DNA of 64,000 nucleotides, taken from positions 186,001-250,000 of the forward strand of contig JAUIHT010000008.1 of the NCBI GenBank assembly GCA_030432235.1, in the 5' to 3' direction. Positions within the stretch are counted from its first letter, which is position 1. Every line of letters starts with the position of its first letter. Made by a program: the position numbers and the translations under genes. Source of the DNA: Verrucomicrobiia bacterium (GTDB lineage: Bacteria > Verrucomicrobiota > Verrucomicrobiia > Opitutales > Cerasicoccaceae). The notes beneath the pieces were generated by a model, which saw only the letters and a list, made by a program, of their open reading frames with translations, had not been told where the DNA came from and searched no databases. Below, piece after piece: positions 34,035-42,356 of the stretch.

Positions 34035-34205
34035 TTACCTGTTTATGATGATACGGCGTGACGGCCAGGCGGCCTCACCGGGGAAAGAATACTCGCCGTC
34101 GCCTGATAAGGTCACCGCGTTGTCATTCATCTCGGTAATCAGCATGCTGCTGAGTGAGACCAGACGGGGTAGCAGTTCGACCGGGTGGCGAGTTAATCTC
34201 TGCAT
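34035..34205 (-). CDS. Small 56-residue protein
   Basis: From the ATG at 34205 the frame encodes MQRLTRHPVELLPRLVSLSS and ends AAWPSRRIIINR before a TAA at 34035-34037. The central part (LITEMNDNAVTLSGDGEYSF) looks like a short folded domain. It lies 18 bases upstream of the 122-residue gene on the same strand. No homologue is recognised. It is supported by spacing and composition only. The 272 bases upstream of it, up to the CzcA-like gene at 34478, hold the large hairpin at 34420 and no evident coding sequence. Confidence 0.4.
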   Translation of the reverse strand: MQRLTRHPVELLPRLVSLSSMLITEMNDNAVTLSGDGEYSFPGEAAWPSRRIIINR

Positions 34206-34419
34206 GCCCGTATCTTAACAGAAACACCCTTAATGGAAAATTAACCGCACGCGCCCTTTTGCATGCAGTGGTAAAAAAATGGGCTGAAAAGCGCTTATAA
34301 AATTCCTTATCGCTGTATCCCTTTGTTGGTCGATGATTCCGATCGATATGGTTTCGGCCAAAGCAAAACGCGGCTCAGGTAAAAGCCCCAAGTTTCGGGA
34401 TGGGAATTATGTAAACTAG

Positions 34420-34457
34420 CGACTCTCGCGGAGGTAATTTAGCCTCCGCGAGAGTCG
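34420..34457 (-). terminator. 15-bp hairpin after the metal-efflux operon
   Basis: CGACTCTCGCGGAGG (34420-34434) pairs perfectly with CCTCCGCGAGAGTCG (34443-34457) around an eight-base loop, 20 bases beyond the stop of the CzcA-like gene at 34478. The T-run on the minus strand is weak, but the stem is very strong. Confidence 0.65.
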
Positions 34458-34477
34458 TTTAAGTTTATCTCTATCCC

Positions 34478-37400
34478 TTAGCTGATTTCCGGCTTGGGTC
34501 GTGCGGTGAACCACTTGTACAGCGCGGGCACGACCAGGAGCGTCAGGATGGTCGACGAGACCAGCCCGCCGATCACAACGAGTGCCAGTGGTCGCTGCAC
34601 TTCGCTGCCGGTACCGGTGGCCAGCAACAGCGGCAGCAGGCCGAGCAGGGTGGTGCCCGCCGTCATCAGGACCGGGCGCACGCGCAGGCAGGCGCCCTCG
34701 ATGCTGGCGTCGTCGATGTCTTTGCCCTCGCGGAAGAGTTGGTTCAGGTAGGTCACCAGCACCATGCCGTTGCCCAGCGCGATACCGAACAAAGCGATGA
34801 ACCCGATGCTCGACGGCACCGAGAGATTTTCCCCGGCCAGCCAAAGCCCCACCACGCCCCCGACGAGGGCCAGTGGGATATTCAGGAGGATGAGCACCGT
34901 GTTTTTGATCGAGCCGAAGGACGTATAGATGAGAAGGGCGATCAGTGCCAGAGTGACTGGTACCACGATGCCCAGGCGCCGGTTGGCCTCCTGTTGTAGT
35001 TCATACTGTCCGCCCCACGAAACCAGGTAGCCCGCGGGCAATTCGATTTCCGCATCGATGGCCTCCTGCGCTTCCTCGACGAAGCTGCCGATGTCACGCC
35101 CGACCACGTTGGCCTGGATTTCCAGATAGCGCTGGTTGTTCTCGCGCACGATCTGGCGTGGGCCGACTACTTCCTCGATAGTCGCGACTTCGTCCAGTGG
35201 GATGAGCGCGCCGCCTTCTGTCCGCACGATGAGGTGGCCGAGGTCTTCGATGGTGTCGCGTGCGTCTTCCTGGTAGCGCACGTAGATATCGTAACGCTGC
35301 ACGCCCTCGTAGATTTGCCCGGCCTCGACGCCGCCCACGGCAGCCTCTATCAACTCCTGCACTTCGGAGAGGTTCAGCCCGTGCCGAGCAATGGCCTCGC
35401 GGTCTGGGCGGATGACAATCTGCGGCGAGCCTATCACCTGTCCTGCCTGTACGTCCGCCGCGCCGTCGATGTCCATTACGACGGCGGCGATGGCGTCACC
35501 TTGCTCCTTGAGGGTTTCGAGGTCGGGCCCGAAGAGTTTGATGGCAAGCTGCGCCTTGGAGCCGCCGATAAGCTCGTCCACGGAAAGCTGGATGGGCTGC
35601 GTGATGTTGGACTGCACACCGGGCATGCCCTCAAGCTTCTCGCGCATGGCGTTTTCAATGTCGACTTGGGTGAAGCCTTCGCGCCATTCGGCCTTCGGCT
35701 TGAGCACGACCATCATGTGCACGCTGTTGATCGGGTCTGCGTGCGCGCCGACTTCTCCCCGCCCGATGCGCGAGATGGCCTGCTCGATTTCCGGGATTTC
35801 CAGCAGGCGTTTTTCCGCAAGCATGCTGTTACGCTTGGTTTCCTCCAGCGAGACCGAGGGCGCCATGCTGAGGTTCGCGATAATGTCGCCCTCCATCAGG
35901 CGCGGCGTGAACTCCGACCCGAGCTTCGGGAAAATCCAGGCACCCAGCACAAGCAGGGCCAGCGACAGGCCCACCGCCAACGCGCGGCAACGCACGAAGA
36001 GCGTCACCAGGGGCCGATAAACCGACACCAGAGCGCGCACGATCCATATTTCTCGTGGAGCGTCCGCGTTCGCTTTGGCCTTCGGTTTGCGCATGAAAAG
36101 CGCGGAGTACACCGGCGCACCCACCAGCGCGTAGATGAGCGAGCCGAACATGGCCAACGCCACGGTGTAGGCCAGCGGCCGGAACATTTTGCCCTCGACG
36201 CCTTGCAGCGTGAATAGCGGGATAAACACGATAACAACGATCAGGATCGCGAAGGTGATGGGCTGCGCGACCTCGCGGCAGGCGCGTGCGATGACGTGCA
36301 GCTTGCTTTCTTCCTGTGGCGCGCCGCGCAGCAAACGGTCGGTATTTTCCACCATGACGATGGTGCCGTCCACCATCATGCCGATGGCGATGGCCAATCC
36401 GCCCAGCGACATCAGGTTGGCCGAGATGTCGAAATAGTACATCGCGATGGCGGCGAAGAGCACCGAGAACGGAATCGACAGCGCCACGACCAGGCTCGGG
36501 CGGAAGCCGCCGATGAAAATAAGCAGTATTAACACGACTAGGCCGATGCCCTGCAGTAATGCGTTGGTCACCGTATCAACCGAGCCCTGCACAAGCGTCT
36601 TTTGCTGGTAGTACGGGTCGATAACGACGCCCTCGGGCAGCGCTTTTTCGATTTCCGCGAGCTTCTTTTCCACCGCTTCGATGACGGTGGAGGAGTTTGT
36701 GCCGTAGAGCTTGATGACCATGCCCGAGACGACTTCCTCCTCGCCGTTGCGCGTCTGCAAGCCCTGGCGGATTTCGCCGCCGACTTCCACCGTGGCGACA
36801 TCCTGGAGGGTGACCGGCGTGCCGTCCTCGTGGGCGATGACAATGCCGCTGAGGTCGTCGATGCCGCGTGCCAGCCCCTCGGAGCGGACAATGAACATCT
36901 CGCCGTTGCGCTCGAGGAACTGCCCGCCGACGTTCTGGTTGTTGGCCTCGATGCGCTCGATGACTTCGTGCAGCGTCAGGTTGTAGCGCAGTAGGGCGTC
37001 GGGGTCGATGTTGACCTGGAACTGCTTGACGTTGCCACCGATGCCGAGCACCTCGGTCACGCCCGGGACGGTCTGCAGGTTGTACTTCACCACCCAGTCC
37101 TGGATGCTGCGCAGGTCCTCCAGAGAGTACTGGCCAGTCGTATCGATGAGGTTGTAGTAAAGCACCAGGCCCTGGCCGGTGGAGATGGGCCCCATCTCCG
37201 GTTCGCCGAAGCCCTCCGGGATGGCTTCGCGTGCCTCGGACAAACGTTCGCCCACCACCTGGCGCGCGAAGTAGATGTCCGTGCCTTCCTCGAAGTAGAT
37301 GCCCACGACGGAGAGGCCGAAGTTGGAAACGGAGCGGATTTCTTTTACGCGCGGCAGGCCGCTCATGGCCGCCTCGACCGGGAAGGTGACGAACTTCTCG

Positions 37401-37582
37401 ACCTCCTCGGGGCCGAGTCCGCTGGTCACGGTGAAGACCTGCACCAGCGCGGGCGAGACGTCCGGGAAGGCGTCCACGGGCAGCTTTTGATAGCTCCAGT
37501 AGCCGCCGCCGATGACGGCGAGCGTGAACAGGGCCACGACGAGTTTGTTCCGCAGGGCGGTTTCGATAATCTTCTGTAGCAT
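34478..37582 (-). CDS. CzcA/CusA-type heavy-metal RND efflux pump
   Basis: This 1034-residue inner-membrane transporter has the typical length of the HME-RND family. The N-terminus MLQKIIETALRNKLVVALF leads to a first helix. The pump-domain motif LPVDAFPDVSPALVQVFT, the transmembrane signature GGLAIAIGMMVDGTIVMVEN and the second-half repeats LNIPLALVGGVVGLWLAGE and FGIALGNGMVLVTYLNQLF are all present. It uses the proton gradient to drive metal cations (Cu, Ag, Zn, Co, Cd or Ni type) out through a tripartite complex. It is the last gene of the operon 40514-34478, 18 bases after the CzcB-like gene. The helix following IAIGMMVDGTIVMVEN carries a D and E as in divalent-metal pumps. The exact metal cannot be fixed from sequence; the His-rich partner favours zinc, cobalt or similar. 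Confidence 0.92.
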   Translation of the reverse strand: MLQKIIETALRNKLVVALFTLAVIGGGYWSYQKLPVDAFPDVSPALVQVFTVTSGLGPEEVEKFVTFPVEAAMSGLPRVKEIRSVSNFGLSVVGIYFEEGTDIYFARQVVGERLSEAREAIPEGFGEPEMGPISTGQGLVLYYNLIDTTGQYSLEDLRSIQDWVVKYNLQTVPGVTEVLGIGGNVKQFQVNIDPDALLRYNLTLHEVIERIEANNQNVGGQFLERNGEMFIVRSEGLARGIDDLSGIVIAHEDGTPVTLQDVATVEVGGEIRQGLQTRNGEEEVVSGMVIKLYGTNSSTVIEAVEKKLAEIEKALPEGVVIDPYYQQKTLVQGSVDTVTNALLQGIGLVVLILLIFIGGFRPSLVVALSIPFSVLFAAIAMYYFDISANLMSLGGLAIAIGMMVDGTIVMVENTDRLLRGAPQEESKLHVIARACREVAQPITFAILIVVIVFIPLFTLQGVEGKMFRPLAYTVALAMFGSLIYALVGAPVYSALFMRKPKAKANADAPREIWIVRALVSVYRPLVTLFVRCRALAVGLSLALLVLGAWIFPKLGSEFTPRLMEGDIIANLSMAPSVSLEETKRNSMLAEKRLLEIPEIEQAISRIGRGEVGAHADPINSVHMMVVLKPKAEWREGFTQVDIENAMREKLEGMPGVQSNITQPIQLSVDELIGGSKAQLAIKLFGPDLETLKEQGDAIAAVVMDIDGAADVQAGQVIGSPQIVIRPDREAIARHGLNLSEVQELIEAAVGGVEAGQIYEGVQRYDIYVRYQEDARDTIEDLGHLIVRTEGGALIPLDEVATIEEVVGPRQIVRENNQRYLEIQANVVGRDIGSFVEEAQEAIDAEIELPAGYLVSWGGQYELQQEANRRLGIVVPVTLALIALLIYTSFGSIKNTVLILLNIPLALVGGVVGLWLAGENLSVPSSIGFIALFGIALGNGMVLVTYLNQLFREGKDIDDASIEGACLRVRPVLMTAGTTLLGLLPLLLATGTGSEVQRPLALVVIGGLVSSTILTLLVVPALYKWFTARPKPEIS

Positions 37583-37600
37583 GGTACTGATACAGTTGGA

Positions 37601-38683
37601 TTAATGGACGTGCCCCTCGTGACCGCCGAAGGAGCCCTTGCTCAGTTCGGCTTTCAGCGAAATGGGATTGCGGGTGACATAGACTTCGCCGGGCTTGAGG
37701 CCGCTCTGCACGGCAAAGCTTGCGGCGTCGCCGTGGCCGAGCACGATGGGCCGAGGCTCGAAGCCTTCGTCTGTCTGCACAAAGACCACGGTCTGATCTT
37801 CGTAGGTGAGCACAGCCGTACGGGGGACGACCACCGGGGCCCGGTGCTCGTCGATGGAGACGCTGCCTTTGATGAATTGGCCGGGCTTCCAGTCGCCGTC
37901 ATGATTGTCCACCACCACGCGGGCCAGGCCGGTACGTGTGTGCTCGTCGATGACGGGGGCGATGTAGGAAATCGTTCCGCGGAAGGTGGCCTCGTCGTGG
38001 CCGCCGGCGATAAGCACGCTCTGGCCCTTGGTTATTTTTCCCATGTCGCGCTGGTAGATGCGCAAGTCCGCCCAGACCGTGGAAAGGTCCGCTACGGTGA
38101 AAAGCGGTTGGCCTGCCTCGACGGTTTCGCCGAGGGTGACATCATAGGCGGTAACTACGCCGTCAAACGGCGCCTTCAAGTCGAAGGGCCGCAGCGTTTC
38201 CGTGCTTTCCAGCGCGGCAAGCACCTGGCCCTGCGTGACCTGGTCGGCCAAACGTGCGTCGATGGCCTGCACTGTGCCGGTGTAGCGCGGCGTGACTTTC
38301 GCAACACGCTCACGGTTGAACTGGATTTCGCCGGGCAGCACGACTTCCTCGTGCAGTACGCCGGGGCCTGCCTTGGCGGTGACGATGCCGAATTCGCCCA
38401 TCACCGCAGGGGAGAGCTCCACCACGCCTTCTTCATGGCCGTGGTCGTGGCCTTCGTGCTCATCGTGGGCCTCATGATCGCCGTCCTTGTGGTCATGGTC
38501 GTCGTGTTCTTCCTCACCATCTTCGTGGGCGTGGGCACCATGGTCGGCGTGATCATGCTCATGGTCATGATCGTGGTCGTCTTCGGCACGGAGGCCGGTG
38601 GCCAGCCCGAGTGCGAGCAGGGCGATGAGCAGCGCGCGCAGGCGCGGAGGTTTTGTTGAAAGGGTTTGTGATGCAAAGTTCAT
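37601..38683 (-). CDS. Periplasmic adaptor (CzcB/CusB-like) with His/Asp-rich leader region
   Basis: This 360-residue membrane-fusion protein has a signal sequence (RALLIALLALGLATGLRAE). A very His/Asp/Glu-rich stretch of about 50 residues follows (EDDHDHDHEHDHADHGAHAH and more), likely binding metal ions in the periplasm. The barrel-sandwich part is visible around VLPGEIQFNRERVAKVTPRY and DARLADQVTQGQVLAAL, and a lipoyl-like half follows at GVVTAYDVTLGETVEAGQPL. The end contains SFGGHEGHVH, another histidine cluster. It links the CzcA-like pump to the outer-membrane channel. The start is 19 bases downstream of the outer-membrane gene's stop, so all are cotranscribed. Poly-His adaptors are known in metal-efflux systems. 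Confidence 0.92.
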   Translation of the reverse strand: MNFASQTLSTKPPRLRALLIALLALGLATGLRAEDDHDHDHEHDHADHGAHAHEDGEEEHDDHDHKDGDHEAHDEHEGHDHGHEEGVVELSPAVMGEFGIVTAKAGPGVLHEEVVLPGEIQFNRERVAKVTPRYTGTVQAIDARLADQVTQGQVLAALESTETLRPFDLKAPFDGVVTAYDVTLGETVEAGQPLFTVADLSTVWADLRIYQRDMGKITKGQSVLIAGGHDEATFRGTISYIAPVIDEHTRTGLARVVVDNHDGDWKPGQFIKGSVSIDEHRAPVVVPRTAVLTYEDQTVVFVQTDEGFEPRPIVLGHGDAASFAVQSGLKPGEVYVTRNPISLKAELSKGSFGGHEGHVH

Positions 38684-38702
38684 AGGAAATGTATGTTTTG
38701 AA

Positions 38703-40013
38703 TTAGGGTTGGATGGTGGCGGGGCGGGTCAGCGCTTCGATGACCGCCTGGGCGGCGGCGTAGCGCTGGAGTGCTTCCAGGTAAGCCTCGCGAATCTCGA
38801 AGAGCGTTTCGCAGCTCTCCAGCACGGAGAGCTGGGTGTACTGACCGCGTTCATAGCCGGCGGTGGTGTCGGCCAGGGTCTGCTCTGCACCGGGTAGGAG
38901 ATCGCTCTGCACGGCCCTGGCCTCGGTGTGTGCGCTGGCCAGGTCCTGATAGGCCGCGTTGAGCTGGATGAGCAGCTCGCGTCGCGCCGCCTCCCGCTCG
39001 AACTCCACGGCGCGCACCTGTGCCCGGGCCGTGCGGATATTGCCCTGGTTCTTGTCGAACATGGGCCAGGGCACTTCGAAGCCCGCCACGAAGCCGAAGT
39101 TGCCGTTGTCCTCGTTGTAGTAGCGGCCTCCGGCGAAGACCTCGAAGTCCGGTGTGGCACGCGCCTTTTCCAGGTCGAGGGCGGCTTCGCGACTGCGTTG
39201 CAGTGCGTTGTACTGGGCGAGCTGCACAGTGTTGGGCAGGCGGTCGACCAGCGCGGCGAACTCCGGTAGCTCCGGCTCAAGCACGATGCGTCCTTCGACC
39301 GTGAAGGGCTGCGCCGCGGTCTCGCCCCAGAGCGACGCGAGGGCGGTCTGGGCCATGGCCAACTCGCGTTCGGCCTTATCCAGAGCGAAGCGCTGTTGGC
39401 GTACGGCCAGCGTGGCACGGGTCAGTTCCACTTGCGGCGAGTGGGCGGCCTCGACCAGCCGCGCGGTTTCCGTTTCACTTTCCTCGGCCAGGCCGAGCTG
39501 CTCCTGCCGCAGTTGGACGGACTCCTGCGCGAGCAGCGCCGTGATGAAGGCTGCGCGGACCTCTGCCTCGAGCCCGGCCAGCAGGGCCTCGCGTTGCCAG
39601 TCGACCAACTCGCGTTCGCGGCGGGCGAGGGTGGTGCGGTGCTTGCGCTTGTCCGCGGTTTCGATGACCTGACTGACGCCGAGGGTCAGCTCCAGTCCTT
39701 GCACGCCGGTGATGGGTCCGGTGCCGAGGAAGTTCTCCGCCTCGCCGCCGATGACGGGGTTGGGCGGCAGGTCGGCCTGCTCGATCTGGCCTTCGGCGGC
39801 CTCGGCCAGGGAGGCGTTGAGGCCCAGCCGCGGGTCGTTGTCGATGGTTCGTTGCAGGGCGTCGTTGAGCGTAAGCGCCTGCCCCTGAGCTGTGTTTAAC
39901 GCGAGCAGGGCAAGAGCACAACTCGATGCGAAGCATCGAAAGTGCAGGCCTCGCCTGCCGCGGGTTTGGGGCGCGTAGCCCCAAGGAATTCGTTGGATGA
40001 GAAATATAAACAT
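38703..40013 (-). CDS. TolC-family outer-membrane channel of the metal-efflux system (CzcC/CusC-like)
   Basis: The frame extends to 40076, but the ATG at 40013 (MFIFLIQRIPWGYAPQTRGRR) is the better start. The N-terminus is odd: between this ATG and the signal-like segment ASSCALALLALNTAQGQ lie residues translated from a three-hairpin repeat (39923-39984). The mature part has TolC-type heptad-rich helices (LNDALQRTIDNDPRLGLNAS, LAEAAEGQIEQADLPPNP, ELERELAM-like segments) and the PWPMFDKNQGN strand region. It is 437 residues, the normal size for the family. It forms the outer-membrane tunnel of the efflux complex. The gene lies 96 bases after the small Cys/His-rich gene. If the repeat was inserted recently, the native signal peptide may have been replaced or rebuilt. 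Confidence 0.85.
   Translation of the reverse strand: MFIFLIQRIPWGYAPQTRGRRGLHFRCFASSCALALLALNTAQGQALTLNDALQRTIDNDPRLGLNASLAEAAEGQIEQADLPPNPVIGGEAENFLGTGPITGVQGLELTLGVSQVIETADKRKHRTTLARRERELVDWQREALLAGLEAEVRAAFITALLAQESVQLRQEQLGLAEESETETARLVEAAHSPQVELTRATLAVRQQRFALDKAERELAMAQTALASLWGETAAQPFTVEGRIVLEPELPEFAALVDRLPNTVQLAQYNALQRSREAALDLEKARATPDFEVFAGGRYYNEDNGNFGFVAGFEVPWPMFDKNQGNIRTARAQVRAVEFEREAARRELLIQLNAAYQDLASAHTEARAVQSDLLPGAEQTLADTTAGYERGQYTQLSVLESCETLFEIREAYLEALQRYAAAQAVIEALTRPATIQP
39923..39984. repeat. Triple-hairpin palindromic repeat inside a coding leader
   Basis: There are three adjacent perfect hairpins. TCGATGC-GAA-GCATCGA is at 39923-39939, GCAGGC-CTC-GCCTGC at 39944-39958, and TTGGGGC-GCGTA-GCCCCAA at 39966-39984. 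Loops are 3-5 bases and spacing 4-7 bases. The block lies in the signal-peptide-coding part of the TolC-like gene and is translated in frame. The layout resembles REP-like mobile palindromes, or an RNA element that affects translation of the gene. Confidence 0.65.
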
Positions 40014-40109
40014 GAAAAATCCTGACAAGGGTTGAAGTCGGTGCGCCCAGTAGGGCGGCGGGGAAGCGACCTCCAACGGGGAGGCCGCACATCAACGGTT
40101 GTCAGGATC

Positions 40110-40514
40110 TCAAAGGCGCAGTACGATGGTGCCCGCGACCAGCAGACTGGTGCTGAGGCTGTGCGGCGGTGCGCGCGCGGGGTTCGGCCCGGCGGTTTCA
40201 CGCGTGTGCCACTGCGGCTCCGGCAGGAGCGTGTGAGTGGTTTCAAAAATGGCAACGGCAGGGAGTGCGAAGGTATCGCCATCTCGGGTGGCGAGCAGGT
40301 CAATGCCGTCCAGCGAGATATCCTCGCAGTGGTCGCAATGCTCCAGCGCGACTTGATCGTCGCCGTGGCAACAGTCGGCGGCGGTCTCTTCGGCGGCGAG
40401 GTGCGCATCCCCGGCGGCATGCAGGCAAAGCCACAGCCCGGCGGCGCCACCCAGAACCGCATTGAGGAGCACCAGGCTCAGGAGCCCGGTGCTGATTGAC
40501 CGCTTTAGCATCAC
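40110..40514 (-). CDS. Small Cys/His-rich exported protein of the metal-efflux operon
   Basis: This 134-residue protein starts MMLKRSISTGLLSLVLLNAV, a signal peptide or N-terminal membrane helix. A cluster of potential metal ligands (DCCHGDDQVALEHCDHCED) follows. Near the C-terminus SLSTSLLVAGTIVL could be a second short hydrophobic segment. It is the first gene of the czc/cus-like operon, 96 bases before the TolC-like gene. The CxxH/HCxHC arrangement suggests periplasmic binding of a soft or borderline metal; related small proteins often accompany verrucomicrobial metal pumps. No family name is assigned. Confidence 0.7.
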   Translation of the reverse strand: MMLKRSISTGLLSLVLLNAVLGGAAGLWLCLHAAGDAHLAAEETAADCCHGDDQVALEHCDHCEDISLDGIDLLATRDGDTFALPAVAIFETTHTLLPEPQWHTRETAGPNPARAPPHSLSTSLLVAGTIVLRL

Positions 40515-40575
40515 TTATCGTTTACGCTGACCGTGATGGACAGACTGTGTCAAGATTTGTTCCGGGCTACGGAAC

Positions 40576-42192
40576 TCACCACATGGTTTCGTTGAGCTTG
40601 TCGTTGGCCTCGGAAAGCACGGAGAAGCCCTCTTCCAGCTCCTCGACTTTCTCGGCATGGAAGGCCGTCTCCGGGATAAGTGGCAGGCCCTCCATGCGTT
40701 CGGCCTGGCGGTCGAAAAACTTACTCAGGGAACGCCCCTTGGCCATGCCGCGATTGCGGATGATTTCGATTACCTTGGTGATCTCGTGCTGCGCGTAGCT
40801 TTTGCTCTGCAGCGCGGCGTACTCCTTGACCACGGCGTTGTGCGCAGTGACCCACTGTTGCAGCCCGGCGTCGTTGATGTCCGGCACCAGGATGGGCTCG
40901 AAGGGCTCATTGTAGTATTGGGCCATCAGCACGATGGACTGCATCATGGCGCTTTCGCCGTCCATGATTTCCCCGTTGATCATGGCGAGCGCCTCGGGGT
41001 GAAAGGGCACCCACAGGATGTCCTCGTCCAGCTTGACGCCGAAGCGGCGCACGGCGTCGAACCGGGTGCCCTTGCGGGTCCAGTCGGTGTCATCGCCGGG
41101 GTTGAAAATAGCGTAGGTGGCTACGCCGACGACCTCTCCGCTCTCGTTGACGATCGGGCTGCCGCTGTTGCCCGGGACGAATCCCGCAGTGGTTTCGATG
41201 CGGTCGTGGGCGTCTCCGTTGATCTGCCCCCGGGTGCGCGTGATAACGCCTGCGCCGTCGCTATTGCCATAGACGGTGACATCCTCGCCGATGGACGCGC
41301 GGTCGGTATAGGCGAGGGAGGCCGGTTGATCGTCGATGCTCAGGCGGGCCAGGTCGCGGTCCTTGGCGAACTCGATGAGCTGCGGCTTTACTTTGGTGCC
41401 GTCGCGCAGGCGGATTTCCATTTCGCGGCCCGAGCCGACGACGTGGCTGTTGGTGAAGAAGTACACGACGCCGTCCATGTAGCAGAGGAAGCCGGTGCCG
41501 CTGCCCTCCGCTGTGGTGATGAGCCCGACGGCGTCCTCGGGGGTTTCCACCGGGACGAAGCGTGTCTTCTGCCTGGAGGCGTGAAGCTGCTGGGCCTTCT
41601 GGCTTTCCTGCGCGGCGAGTTGCTTCAGTTGATCCGCGCTGAGGCTGGGCGGCGGAGGCTTGTTTTCCAGTGTGGCCACGGGGGTGCTGCTGCGCTCGCG
41701 CTGGCGCTCGAGGGCGGCGTTGTATTCTTCCATGGAGACGACCCGGAAGTATTTATCGGGGAAGGGCACGCGGCGCTTTTCGTCTCCCATCATGGCGACG
41801 ATCTCCACCTTGCCGTCGCTCATGGAGACCACGGGATAGGTTTTTCCCTGCTCGATGAGGATGAGGCCCTTCTCGAAGTCGATGAAGAAGGTGCCGTTGA
41901 CCTGCGCGAACTTGCCTTCGCGGTAAGAGACGGCGCGGTTGTTCTCGTTGCGCTTGGGCAGCTCGACGATGTGAGTGGCGTTGCCGAAGTCGTACTTGAT
42001 GAAGTAGGCTTCCTTATCCTCGCCCAGACAGGGCATTTTCTCGGTGGAGAAAATTTTCTGCGTATCGTAGTCGATGGGATACTTGACCTGGAAGGTGCTG
42101 TTGGCGATGGCCACATGCGACTGCGCGTGGAGCCCGGGCGTCAGGCAGACCAAGAATAGAAGGAGGCGTACAGAGAGAAATGGCGATTTCAT
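40576..42192 (-). CDS. Secreted trypsin-like serine protease
   Basis: This 538-residue protein has a signal peptide (LLLFLVCLTPGLHAQ). The N-terminal region to about residue 185 has no recognised domain but a Pro-rich/coiled linker (KPPPPSLSADQLKQLAAQES). A trypsin-like domain follows: VYFFTNSHVVGSG has the catalytic histidine, AKDRDLARLSID the aspartate, and GFVPGNSGSPIVN the serine. The triad order fits the S1/S1C family. The C-terminal helical part (QRVTAHNAVVKEYAALQ-like) contains no PDZ domain that I can see, unlike DegP/HtrA. It is likely periplasmic or outer-surface quality control or processing. It lies 61 bases upstream of the metal operon in the same direction but probably has its own promoter. 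Confidence 0.85.
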   Translation of the reverse strand: MKSPFLSVRLLLFLVCLTPGLHAQSHVAIANSTFQVKYPIDYDTQKIFSTEKMPCLGEDKEAYFIKYDFGNATHIVELPKRNENNRAVSYREGKFAQVNGTFFIDFEKGLILIEQGKTYPVVSMSDGKVEIVAMMGDEKRRVPFPDKYFRVVSMEEYNAALERQRERSSTPVATLENKPPPPSLSADQLKQLAAQESQKAQQLHASRQKTRFVPVETPEDAVGLITTAEGSGTGFLCYMDGVVYFFTNSHVVGSGREMEIRLRDGTKVKPQLIEFAKDRDLARLSIDDQPASLAYTDRASIGEDVTVYGNSDGAGVITRTRGQINGDAHDRIETTAGFVPGNSGSPIVNESGEVVGVATYAIFNPGDDTDWTRKGTRFDAVRRFGVKLDEDILWVPFHPEALAMINGEIMDGESAMMQSIVLMAQYYNEPFEPILVPDINDAGLQQWVTAHNAVVKEYAALQSKSYAQHEITKVIEIIRNRGMAKGRSLSKFFDRQAERMEGLPLIPETAFHAEKVEELEEGFSVLSEANDKLNETMW

Positions 42193-42356
42193 GATGGCGT
42201 ACGTTTTTTTACGTAACCAAAACCAACACTGTCAATCTGCAGAAGCCGCTATTTGCAGGGCTACTTGTCTAGAAGGCTGTAGCTTATTGCATTTTCATCC
42301 ATCTTAGCGCCTTGGCGTCTTTGCGTGAGTCACTTTCGTTGCCTCACAGTGTCAGC

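Noticed and set aside
33768-34061. Plus-strand frame of 97 residues after the histidine kinase
   Set aside because: It overlaps the 122-residue minus-strand gene; that gene has better residue patterns and an adjacent partner gene. The choice is not certain.
39923-39984. Triple hairpin considered as a known riboswitch
   Set aside because: Three separate simple hairpins do not match a riboswitch consensus I know, and they are inside the coding frame.
40657-42159. Plus-strand frame of 500 residues opposite the serine protease
   Set aside because: The minus strand has the full His-Asp-Ser triad; the antisense frame is an artefact of codon bias.
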